DNA from: CAYWTS01 sp964461265
GTDB lineage: Bacteria > Bacteroidota > Ignavibacteria > Tepidaquicellales > OLB5
Length of the DNA: 39,930 nucleotides
Direction: 5' to 3'
Assembly: GCA_964461265.1 (NCBI GenBank)
Contig: CAYWTS010000021.1
Span: forward strand, 1-39,930
A program made the position numbers and the translations under genes. Below, in pieces: positions 23,188 through 30,872 of this stretch (its first letter is position 1; the number at the start of each line of letters is the position of its first letter). The notes below the pieces were generated by a model. The model made no database searches, had not been told where the DNA came from, and worked only from the letters and a program-made list of their open reading frames with translations.

Positions 23188-23952
23188 ATGGGTGCAAAAA
23201 TAGGGATGGGGATAGGATTAATTGGCGGAGGAATCGGGCTTGTAGTCGGATGTATAGCTGCATTTACCGCAGGCACAGTGTTCGGAATAATTTTTACGAT
23301 AATTATGGTTAGCATATTTGCAGGTGTGTTCGGCTTTGTGTATAAAACTGCTTTCGGAAATCAAAAATTATTAAAATACGGAACACCTGCACAGGCAAAG
23401 GTCATGGAAGTTCATGATACCGGTGTAACTGTTAATAACAATCCGCAGGTAAAGCTGTTACTGGAAGTGCAGCCGCCAATAGGTGTGCCATATCTTGTAG
23501 AAACCAGGACAATAATATCCCGCTTACAACCGGATTTATACCGACCCGGTATGACTATACCTGTTAAGATTGACTTGAATAACAAGAATAAAGTTGCGAT
23601 CGATTTAAGCGGTGGCATTGATGCTGGTATTTCACAGACACCTATGTATGACAGGAAAACCGCTGAATCATTACTGCTTAAAGTTGATGCCATGAATAAA
23701 GAAATTACTGCAACAGGTGAATCAGCACGTGCTATAGTAACAAAATATACTCCTGCAGGCATTGACGTTAATGGAAACAATCCTTTTGTAACTCTTGAAA
23801 TTGAAGTGCTTCCCGAATCACGACCTGCATTTAAAGCGAAAGTCCAGGGTGTAATTATGGAATCATCGGTACCTAAGTTTCAGCCGGGTGAAGAAATTTA
23901 TGTGAAGTTTGACCCTAACGATATAAAAAGAGTTGCAATTTTACATTCATGA
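23188..23952 (+). CDS. Membrane protein with a duplicated beta-rich domain, function unknown
   Basis: 254 residues. A glycine-rich double membrane hairpin occupies residues 1-55. Then come two copies of one domain: about 65-145 (GTPAQAKVMEVHDTGVTVN, VKLLLEV, PGMTIPVKID) and about 170-250 (GESARAIVTKYTPAGIDVN, VTLEIEV, PGEEIYVKFDPND). Each copy is a small beta domain with an A-x-V, T/A-GxxVN and PGxxIxVKxD pattern, similar to soluble repeats of DUF3592-like proteins. A strong AAAAGGAG site lies 9 nt before the ATG. Monocistronic. No catalytic residues can be named. Confidence 0.65.
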   Translation: MGAKIGMGIGLIGGGIGLVVGCIAAFTAGTVFGIIFTIIMVSIFAGVFGFVYKTAFGNQKLLKYGTPAQAKVMEVHDTGVTVNNNPQVKLLLEVQPPIGVPYLVETRTIISRLQPDLYRPGMTIPVKIDLNNKNKVAIDLSGGIDAGISQTPMYDRKTAESLLLKVDAMNKEITATGESARAIVTKYTPAGIDVNGNNPFVTLEIEVLPESRPAFKAKVQGVIMESSVPKFQPGEEIYVKFDPNDIKRVAILHS

Positions 23953-23987
23953 ACAAAGTATTTCAGAACTAAAAATAATAATTTAAA

Positions 23988-24461
23988 ATGAAGGCATCAC
24001 AGGTAATATACGAACATTTTAAATATATAAGGAATTGGACAATACACTCACTTCAGCAGTTTACTCCCGGACAAGCTGTAAAGAAGCCGAATAAAAAATT
24101 CAACACTATTCTTTGGATTGCAGGTCATTTGCTGTGGACGGAAGAAATGTTAATAGCTCAACCCCTTGGCTTAAAAAGGAATTTTGAAGGTATAAAGCTT
24201 AACGATTTTGCAATGGGCTCAAAGCCGGAAAACGTTAAAGGTTACAAATCGAAGTACAATGCTATTATAACATATCTTGCAGGTTCTTCGGATGAGTTGG
24301 GTGAACGGATTTTGCAGACAAAAGAAAGTGATTGGGATAAAAAATGGAAGGGCGTTTATGCAAAATGGTTTCCAACTAAGCTCAGTGCTATTAAGCACTG
24401 CATACTCCATGAAGGAACTCATGTTGGGCAGATCTGGGTAATTGAGAAGTTTCTTCTTTAA
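23988..24461 (+). CDS. DinB-like metal-dependent four-helix protein (copy 1)
   Basis: 157 residues in the DinB/YfiT superfamily of putative Zn/Ni-dependent hydrolases or thiol transferases. The metal-binding histidines are visible: His in WIAGHLLWTEE (about residue 47) and the HEGTHVGQIW pair near the end. The four-helix length is normal. No paired substrate enzyme is seen. 35 nt after the membrane protein. A second DinB-like gene lies beyond iorAB at 27239. Confidence 0.8.
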   Translation: MKASQVIYEHFKYIRNWTIHSLQQFTPGQAVKKPNKKFNTILWIAGHLLWTEEMLIAQPLGLKRNFEGIKLNDFAMGSKPENVKGYKSKYNAIITYLAGSSDELGERILQTKESDWDKKWKGVYAKWFPTKLSAIKHCILHEGTHVGQIWVIEKFLL

Positions 24462-24773
24462 ATATCTTTTATTTGCGTTTAATCGATGTTATAAGGTAAT
24501 TATCGATATTTAAGTGTTTTCTTTTGAAGTAATACCTTTTTTCTATTACTCTTGTTCTCCGAACAATTGTTTCGAACCGTAGAGCTGATGATACAGCAAA
24601 ATCTTTCCCTTCTGCAAACCTACATTATTTAACAATAATCTGTAATTTGTAACAGTATTTTTTTTCATCTTACAAACCTCTTAAATAGTCGTTAAATTTG
24701 TGTGAGTTACTATTCACAAATTTTTGTTAAGTATGTTGCTCCAAAAAAATTCAAACCTAAAGTTTTAATCAAA
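24462..24773. other. Intergenic upstream of iorA, no gene seen
   Basis: About 310 nt, AT-rich. A TAAATTTG -7-like box lies at 24693-24700 without a matching -33 TTG. An in-frame GTG at 24702 would extend IorA by 24 residues but lies directly after that box. ATCGAT words recur at 24482 and 24502. No convincing gene or RNA fold. Confidence 0.4.
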
Positions 24774-26405
24774 ATGAAAAAAATTTTATTACTCGGTGAT
24801 GAAGCCATTGCACAAGGCGGTATAGATGCGGGGATGTCTGCAATTTATGCTTACCCCGGGACTCCATCTACCGAAATTACAGAATACGTAGAACGTTCAA
24901 AGGAAGCACTTGAGCTTGGTATTAAATACAGTTGGTGTGCTAACGAAAAAACAGCGATGGAAGCTGCTCTTGGTGTATCATATGCAGGAAAGCGAGCTAT
25001 GGTTTGTATGAAGCACGTAGGATTAAATGTTGCTGCAGATCCTTTTATAAATTCAGCCATTACCGGTGCTAATGGAGGTTTGCTTGTAGTTGCTGCAGAT
25101 GACCCCTCGATGCACTCATCACAAAATGAGCAGGACTCACGTTTCTTCGGAAAATTTGCTATGATACCTGTATTGGAACCGTCAAACCAGCAAGAGGCGT
25201 ATGATATGGTTCATTACGGATACGAAATATCTGAAAAATATATGACACCTGTTCTAATGCGTATCACTACAAGGCTTGCCCATTCAAGAGCCGGTGTTAA
25301 TCGTAAAGAAATCAGAAAGCAGAATGAAATAAAGCTTCCTGAAAACTTAAGACAGTATGTTTTGCTTCCCGCACTTGCAAGGAAAAGGTACAAAATACTG
25401 CTTACAAATCAAGCTAATTTTGAATCCGAATCGGAGCAGTCCGGTTTCAATAAATACTTCGAGGGAGACAATAAAGACCGCGGTATTATTGCCTGCGGCA
25501 TAGCATATAATTATCTGATGGAAAACCATCCTGAAGGAAAGGTTCCAAATCCTGTTTTAAAAATCGGGCAGTATCCGTTACCAAAAAACGTGATAACAAA
25601 AATGGCTGATGAGTGTAAAGAAATTCTTGTCCTCGAAGATGGCTACCCATTGATAGAGGAACTATTAAGAGGTCTTTTAGACAGAGGGATAAAAGTACGG
25701 GGCAGATTCGATGGTTTAATTCCGCGTGATGGTGAACTGAATCCAAATATAATTGCAAGAGCTCTTGATAAAAAAGATACTTCTGGCAGGAAGCCACCGG
25801 CTATCCTTGTTAACAGGCCTCCTTCACTTTGTGTAGGATGCTCCCATATCGATTCGTTCCTCGATCTTAACGAAGCGTTAACAGGATTTACAAAAGGAAG
25901 AGTATTTTCAGATATCGGCTGTTATACACTCGCAGCATTACCTCCGTTTGAAGCCATAAATTCTTGTGTAGATATGGGTGCATCTATTACTATGGCAAAA
26001 GGTGCAGCAGATGCAGGATTGGTTCCAGCTGTTGCAGTTATTGGTGATTCTACTTTTGCACATTCGGGAATTACGGGTCTTATAGATGCTGTGAATGATA
26101 ATTCACCAATCACAGTAATAATTATGGATAATGAAACAACCGGAATGACAGGCGGGCAGCCAGTACCCATATCGGGAAGGATAGAAGATATTTGCCTTGG
26201 TGTTGGTGTCGAAAAAGAACATATCCATGTTCTGAGTCCGTTAAAACGCTACCATGAAATGAATACACAGATTATGAGGGAAGAAATATCATATCCGGGT
26301 GTCTCCGTCATTATTCCGAGGAGGGAATGTATTCAGACATCAGGCAAACGTTCCAGAGAAAAAGCAATACATAAAAGCAGTCAGACTGCAAAGGAGTCAA
26401 TATGA
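24774..26405 (+). CDS. iorA: Indolepyruvate ferredoxin oxidoreductase alpha subunit, lacking the ferredoxin domain
   Basis: Oxidatively decarboxylates aryl-pyruvates (indolepyruvate, phenylpyruvate) to aryl-acetyl-CoA with ferredoxin as acceptor. The start KKILLLGDEAIAQGG and AYPGTPSTEITE match IorA; the thiamine pyrophosphate region VIGDSTFAHSGITGL and MDNETTGMTGGQP is intact, as is LCVGCSHIDSF. 543 residues from the ATG at 24774; an upstream GTG (24702) would add 24 residues with no family match. The family usually ends in a two-[4Fe-4S] ferredoxin-like domain; here the chain stops about 30 residues after RRECIQ, with no CxxCxxC motif in any frame. Overlaps iorB by 4 nt. Confidence 0.9.
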   Translation: MKKILLLGDEAIAQGGIDAGMSAIYAYPGTPSTEITEYVERSKEALELGIKYSWCANEKTAMEAALGVSYAGKRAMVCMKHVGLNVAADPFINSAITGANGGLLVVAADDPSMHSSQNEQDSRFFGKFAMIPVLEPSNQQEAYDMVHYGYEISEKYMTPVLMRITTRLAHSRAGVNRKEIRKQNEIKLPENLRQYVLLPALARKRYKILLTNQANFESESEQSGFNKYFEGDNKDRGIIACGIAYNYLMENHPEGKVPNPVLKIGQYPLPKNVITKMADECKEILVLEDGYPLIEELLRGLLDRGIKVRGRFDGLIPRDGELNPNIIARALDKKDTSGRKPPAILVNRPPSLCVGCSHIDSFLDLNEALTGFTKGRVFSDIGCYTLAALPPFEAINSCVDMGASITMAKGAADAGLVPAVAVIGDSTFAHSGITGLIDAVNDNSPITVIIMDNETTGMTGGQPVPISGRIEDICLGVGVEKEHIHVLSPLKRYHEMNTQIMREEISYPGVSVIIPRRECIQTSGKRSREKAIHKSSQTAKESI

Positions 26406-26998
26406 AAAAAGATATAATTTTAGCAGGGGTAGGAGGACAGGGCATTCTTTCAATTGCGGCAGCAATAGGTTATGCGGCTATCGAATCGGGCTTGCAGTTA
26501 AAACAATCTGAAGTACATGGTATGAGCCAGCGCGGAGGTGAAGTTCAATCACATTTGAGGATTTCCGATTCAGAAATAGCATCGGATTTGATACCATTTG
26601 GCGGTGCTGATATGATAATTTCGGTGGAGCCGATGGAAGGCTTACGTTATCTTCCTTATCTAGCGTACAATGGCTGGTTGATTACGAACCTTGAACCATA
26701 TGTTAACATACCGAATTATCCTGATATTGAATTGATTAAATCAGAGATTAGTTCAGTAGCGAACCACATATCATTGAATGCTGATGAAATTGCTAAAGAA
26801 TTAAAATCGGTAAAATCTTCTAATATTGTTATGCTTGGAGCTGCTTCTCCTTTTCTTGAAATTGAATACAAGAAACTTGAAGATGCTATTAAATTTATTT
26901 TTAAGAAAAAGGGAGATGCTATTATAAACATTAATCTTTCTGCCCTAAAAGCAGGTAAAGATTTTGCTGAAGCATTTTCACATACAAACAGCACATAA
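26402..26998 (+). CDS. iorB: Indolepyruvate oxidoreductase beta subunit
   Basis: The gamma/beta-like partner of IorA in aryl-pyruvate oxidation. It begins KKDIILAGVGGQGILS and contains SEVHGMSQRGGEVQSHLRI and PFGGADMIISVEPMEGLR, the signatures of the POR-gamma/IorB family. 198 residues, full length. The start ATGA overlaps the iorA stop, so the two are translated together. Confidence 0.92.
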   Translation: MKKDIILAGVGGQGILSIAAAIGYAAIESGLQLKQSEVHGMSQRGGEVQSHLRISDSEIASDLIPFGGADMIISVEPMEGLRYLPYLAYNGWLITNLEPYVNIPNYPDIELIKSEISSVANHISLNADEIAKELKSVKSSNIVMLGAASPFLEIEYKKLEDAIKFIFKKKGDAIININLSALKAGKDFAEAFSHTNST

Positions 26999-27032
26999 AG
27001 TCAAGAATCCATAATTCATAATTTGGGGTATC

Positions 27033-27181
27033 TGTTCAATGTTCAATGTTNNNNNNNNNNNNNNNNNNNNNNNNNNNNNNNNNNNNNNNNNNNNNNNNNN
27101 NNNNNNNNNNNNNNNNNNNNNNNNNNNNNNNNNNNNNNNNNNNNNNNNNNTGTTCAATGTTCAATGTTTAATGTTCAATGT
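27033..27181. repeat. GTTCAAT heptamer repeat interrupted by a 100-N assembly gap
   Basis: GTTCAAT occurs twice before the gap (27034-27050) and, after it, runs on as GTTCAAT, GTTCAAT, GTTTAAT, GTTCAAT. The N block at 27051-27150 is exactly 100, a scaffolding gap of unknown true length. A heptamer array of unknown copy number explains the failure to assemble. Confidence 0.85.
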
Positions 27182-27238
27182 TAATAATTTACAGTTAATC
27201 TTTGTCAAATATCTTTAATCTGCAATTTAAAATCTAAA

Positions 27239-27739
27239 ATGTACACAAAATTACAAGAATTCCTCGACGACTGGGCTTATGAAAGTGAAGCTTCTCAAAA
27301 AGTCCTGAATAATCTTACAGATGATTCACTTAAACAAAGCGTTGTTCCGGGAGGCAGAACACTTGGCTCGCTTGCTTGGCATCTGGGTGAAACAATCTGG
27401 GAGATGATGGAACGCACAGGGTTAAAAGTATATAAACCCGATGAAGCGATAGATAAAAAGAAAGCTGAAAATATAAGGGAAGTTTATAAAAAAGCCTCCG
27501 ATTCGTTAATTGAAAGTGTAACAAACATTTGGGATGACAGCACTTTACTAAAAGAAGATGAAATGTATGGTGAGAAATGGAAACGCGGGGTTACGTTAAA
27601 AGCATTAGTTACACACCAGATTCACCATCGTGCTCAAATGACAGTTTTAATGAGGCAAGCCGGTTTGCGAGTTCCAGGTATTTACGGTCCCTCGAAGGAA
27701 GAGTGGGAAGCAATGGGCTTGAAACCACCTGCTGAATAA
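27239..27739 (+). CDS. DinB-like metal-dependent four-helix protein (copy 2)
   Basis: 166 residues in the DinB superfamily. Metal-binding histidines are visible in SLAWHLGETIW (about residue 48) and VTHQIHHRAQM (about 128-132). The GLRVPGIYGPS end is typical of the DinB type with a C-terminal extension. It is only remotely like the copy at 23988. It is followed after 1 nt by the TsaC/YciO-like gene, so they form an operon. No ligand can be named. Confidence 0.82.
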   Translation: MYTKLQEFLDDWAYESEASQKVLNNLTDDSLKQSVVPGGRTLGSLAWHLGETIWEMMERTGLKVYKPDEAIDKKKAENIREVYKKASDSLIESVTNIWDDSTLLKEDEMYGEKWKRGVTLKALVTHQIHHRAQMTVLMRQAGLRVPGIYGPSKEEWEAMGLKPPAE

Positions 27740-27740
27740 A

Positions 27741-28367
27741 ATGTCGATATTATTAAAAATACATCCTGCAATTCCCGGAACAAGAGCTATTAATCTAAGT
27801 GTAAAATCATTGAGTGATGGCGGTGTCATAATATGTCCTACCGATACTGTTTATTGTTTTGCATGTGATATATATAACCAAAGAGCTTATGAAAGGATTA
27901 TAAGGATAAAAGGAATTGAACCTGATAAAGTGAATTTCTCGATAGCATGCTACGATTTCAGCCAGCTATCGGAATATACCAGGCAAATTGATACACCGGT
28001 ATTCCGCGTAATGAAAAAAGCGCTTCCCGGTCCGTTTACATTTATTTTACCGGCTAACAGCAATGTTCCAAAGCTTTTTAAAAGCAAAAGAAAAACAATC
28101 GGAATCAGAATACCTGATAATAATATTTGCAGAGAAATCATCAGGCATTTAGGACACCCTCTGATTACAACCTCGGTACACGCAGATGATGTTATTCTTG
28201 ATTATATAACTAATCCGGAAATGATTTTCGAAAAGTATAAAAAACTTGTGGATATTGTTATCGATGGTGGATTTGGCGGTAACAGACCCTCAACCGTTGT
28301 GGATTGTTCGGAGGGAGAATTTACAATTTTACGCCAGGGTTTGGGCAAGATAGATGAATATTTATAG
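27741..28367 (+). CDS. L-threonylcarbamoyladenylate synthase, TsaC/YciO type
   Basis: A YrdC-fold protein. If a true TsaC, it makes threonylcarbamoyl-AMP for the t6A37 modification of tRNA; YciO relatives are less clear. The nucleotide-pocket segments GGVIICPTDTVYCFACDI, RIIRIKG, LPGPFTFILPA and GIRIPDNNI are present, and STVVDCSEGEFTILRQG closes the domain. 208 residues, without the C-terminal Sua5 domain. The KxR motif of TsaC is replaced by IKGIEPDK, which favours YciO. Confidence 0.82.
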   Translation: MSILLKIHPAIPGTRAINLSVKSLSDGGVIICPTDTVYCFACDIYNQRAYERIIRIKGIEPDKVNFSIACYDFSQLSEYTRQIDTPVFRVMKKALPGPFTFILPANSNVPKLFKSKRKTIGIRIPDNNICREIIRHLGHPLITTSVHADDVILDYITNPEMIFEKYKKLVDIVIDGGFGGNRPSTVVDCSEGEFTILRQGLGKIDEYL

Positions 28368-28533
28368 TCAGGTGCATATAGTAAAACTGCAATTGAAATG
28401 ATTTATTGAATTACTTTTTAATTCATTTTATAAAACGGGCTTTTCGAAATTAATTATAAATCCTTTTTAGGATAGCATATTTAATTTTTTCAGATTTATA
28501 TTTTTTTCATTCTTATTTCTTAGAATTACCAAA

Positions 28534-28564
28534 TTGATAATGCAATTATTTATGACTAATTTTG
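28534..28564 (+). promoter_or_regulatory. Promoter of era
   Basis: TTG (28534-28536), 20-nt spacer, TAATTTTG (28557-28564), exact to TAnnTTTG. The box ends 18 nt before the era ATG. Confidence 0.6.
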
Positions 28565-28582
28565 CTAATAATTTGATTATAA

Positions 28583-29491
28583 ATGCAAAAAAAGTCCGGA
28601 TACGTTGCAATTTTAGGCAGACCAAACTCGGGTAAATCGACCCTGCTAAATGCTATACTTGGGCAGGAACTTTCTATTGTCACACCCAAACCCCAGACAA
28701 CACGCAATAAAGTATTCGGAATTTATACCGAAGATAATATACAAATAATATTCATCGATACACCCGGTATTCTTGATCCGAAATATAAATTACAGCAATT
28801 TATGAAGAAGGAAGTAGATAGTTCCTTTTCGGAATGCGATGTGTTATTGTTAGTAATCGATATAGAAAAGTATAACTCTGCTGAGATACAGAAAGTTTAC
28901 AGCAGGTATCAAAAACACTTTAGCTCCATTAAATCTATTTGTGCCTTAAATAAAATAGATAAAGTGAATAAAGATGAAGTATTGCTGACAATCAGGGATA
29001 TAAACCAGAAACTGGGATTCATTGAAATTATCCCGGTATCTGCAATCAGAGCTTATAATATTAACGAACTGATTAAGACGATAACGAAGTATCTACCCGA
29101 CAGTGAATTTTATTATGATGAGAACATTATCACTTCTCAACCTGAAAGATTTTTTGTTTCTGAAATAATACGTGAACAGGCAATGATGATGTTTCAGGAT
29201 GAGATACCTTTTAGTATATATGTTGAAATCGAGGAATTTAAAGAACATAAAGGTAAGAAAGACTTCATAAAAGCCAACATCATAGTTGAAAAAGATTCCC
29301 AGAAACCAATAGTAATCGGTCAAAATGGTATGAAAATTAGGGATCTCGGACAGAGGTCACGAAGTAAGATAGAACATTTCACAGGAAAACCGATTTACCT
29401 TGAGTTGAAAGTTAAAGTGAGGAAAGACTGGAAAAATGATGAGAAGTTTCTTAAACAAAACTACAAAGCTTTAACTTCACCTGTTGCTTAA
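28583..29491 (+). CDS. era: GTPase Era
   Basis: Binds 16S rRNA and helps 30S assembly. G1 GRPNSGKS at residues 12-19, DTPG at 59-62, NKID at 123-126 form the GTPase domain; the KH domain follows (about 200-290) with VIGQNGMKIRDLG. 302 residues, normal. Start of a run of plus-strand genes; the next gene lies 71 nt away. Confidence 0.97.
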   Translation: MQKKSGYVAILGRPNSGKSTLLNAILGQELSIVTPKPQTTRNKVFGIYTEDNIQIIFIDTPGILDPKYKLQQFMKKEVDSSFSECDVLLLVIDIEKYNSAEIQKVYSRYQKHFSSIKSICALNKIDKVNKDEVLLTIRDINQKLGFIEIIPVSAIRAYNINELIKTITKYLPDSEFYYDENIITSQPERFFVSEIIREQAMMMFQDEIPFSIYVEIEEFKEHKGKKDFIKANIIVEKDSQKPIVIGQNGMKIRDLGQRSRSKIEHFTGKPIYLELKVKVRKDWKNDEKFLKQNYKALTSPVA

Positions 29492-29562
29492 GTAACCGAA
29501 GAGTCTGTTCACTCTGATGTTAACCTGTGTGTCGTGAATCATCAGCAAACTGAATTAATTTA

Positions 29563-30600
29563 ATGGAGAAGGATTTTAAAAAAACATTTTCCGAGTATAA
29601 AAAGAAATTTGATGAGCACCTCTCACATTTTCTTTTAACTGAAACAGGCAAATTACCGGATTATAACGGTAAAGAAGATAAAACAGACACTGAGAATATT
29701 TATCTGAATTCATTATACGAACCTGTGAATTACATATTATCCGGAGGCGGAAAAAGAGTCCGCCCAATGATAGTTATGCTAGTTTGCAGTTCATTGGGAG
29801 GTGATATAATAAATTCGCTGGATGCAGCTGTTGCACTTGAAATACTGCACAATTTTACTCTTGTTCACGATGATATTATGGATAATGCCTTAACACGCAG
29901 AGGAAAAGAAACAATACATAAGAAATGGGACGTAAATACAGCTATACTTGTGGGTGACGAACTTATCGGATTATCATACCGTTCACTTTTGAAAACAAAA
30001 TCCGCAAGAATTAATGAAATCTTAAAAGTTTTTACGGATGGAGTCGTAGAAGTTTGTGAGGGTCAGGCGCTTGATAAAGAGTTTGAATTAAGCAATGAAG
30101 TTAGTATAGGGAATTACCTGATTATGATAAGAAAAAAGACAGCCGAGCTTTTAAAGACATCAGCCTTAATTGGTGCTTTGCTTGCAGAAGCAGAAACTGA
30201 AGATATGGATTTAATAAGCGGATATGCATTAAATACAGGTATTGCGTTCCAGATTCAGGATGACCTACTGGATGTTTCGGCAAATGAAAACGAATTTGGC
30301 AAAAAAATCGGAGGAGATATAATAGAAAGAAAAAAAACTTTTTTATATCTGAAAGCCCTGGAATCAGCAAGCCCTGAAGTAAAATCGGAGTTGGTTGAAA
30401 TATATGATTCCGCAGGTAATGAAACCGAAAAGATAAAAAAAGTTATTGAAATTTATAAGAAATTATTCGTGATGGAAGAAGCTCGTAAATATGTTGAATA
30501 TTATACCAGCAAAGCTGATGAATACCTCGAAAAATTAGGTTCCGAATCGTCATCTCTGCTGGGTAATTATTCTCATTTGTTATTAAAAAGGCAATTTTGA
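29563..30600 (+). CDS. Polyprenyl diphosphate synthase (trans)
   Basis: Condenses isopentenyl diphosphate onto allylic diphosphates. GGGKRVRP at 61-68, first Asp-rich motif DDIMD at 103-107, second motif DDLLD at 233-237, with HKK and the KT/KxxT binding residues in place. Phe at the position five before the first motif points to a short to medium chain (farnesyl/geranylgeranyl), but product length cannot be read for sure. 345 residues. The HPr gene begins 5 nt after the stop. Confidence 0.9.
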   Translation: MEKDFKKTFSEYKKKFDEHLSHFLLTETGKLPDYNGKEDKTDTENIYLNSLYEPVNYILSGGGKRVRPMIVMLVCSSLGGDIINSLDAAVALEILHNFTLVHDDIMDNALTRRGKETIHKKWDVNTAILVGDELIGLSYRSLLKTKSARINEILKVFTDGVVEVCEGQALDKEFELSNEVSIGNYLIMIRKKTAELLKTSALIGALLAEAETEDMDLISGYALNTGIAFQIQDDLLDVSANENEFGKKIGGDIIERKKTFLYLKALESASPEVKSELVEIYDSAGNETEKIKKVIEIYKKLFVMEEARKYVEYYTSKADEYLEKLGSESSSLLGNYSHLLLKRQF

Positions 30601-30605
30601 TACGG

Positions 30606-30872
30606 ATGATAGAACGGGAAGTAAAGATAGTAAACAGGGCGGGAATGCACACCAGACCTGCATCGATGCTGGTTAAACTGGCTTCTAAATTTAAAGCTGA
30701 GTTTTACATTATAAAAGACACCTTCCTTATAAACGGTAAAAGTATTATTGGCGTAATGTCACTGGCTGCCGAGTGCGGTTCAACCGTAACTTTGAGATTC
30801 GAAGGTGAGGATGAAGAAAATGCTGCAGCTGAAATTTCTAAATTTTTTGAGGATGGTTTCGGAGAATTATAA
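30606..30872 (+). CDS. ptsH: Phosphocarrier protein HPr
   Basis: Takes phosphate from Enzyme I on a histidine. With the ATG at 30606 the active-site His is His15 (RAGMHTRPAS) and the regulatory serine is Ser46 (INGKSIIGVMSLA), the canonical numbers. That settles the start against an upstream in-frame TTG at 30597 that overlaps the previous stop. The Ser46 environment suggests control by an HPr kinase, not seen here. 88 residues. Confidence 0.94.
   Translation: MIEREVKIVNRAGMHTRPASMLVKLASKFKAEFYIIKDTFLINGKSIIGVMSLAAECGSTVTLRFEGEDEENAAAEISKFFEDGFGEL

Noticed and set aside
24702..24773. GTG at 24702 as the start of iorA
   Set aside because: The 24 added residues match nothing in the family, whose proteins begin at the KKILLLGDEAIAQGG stretch.
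26315..26405. A frameshift hiding the ferredoxin domain of IorA
   Set aside because: No cysteine-rich stretch appears in the other two frames before iorB, and the iorA stop overlaps the iorB start in the usual ATGA way.
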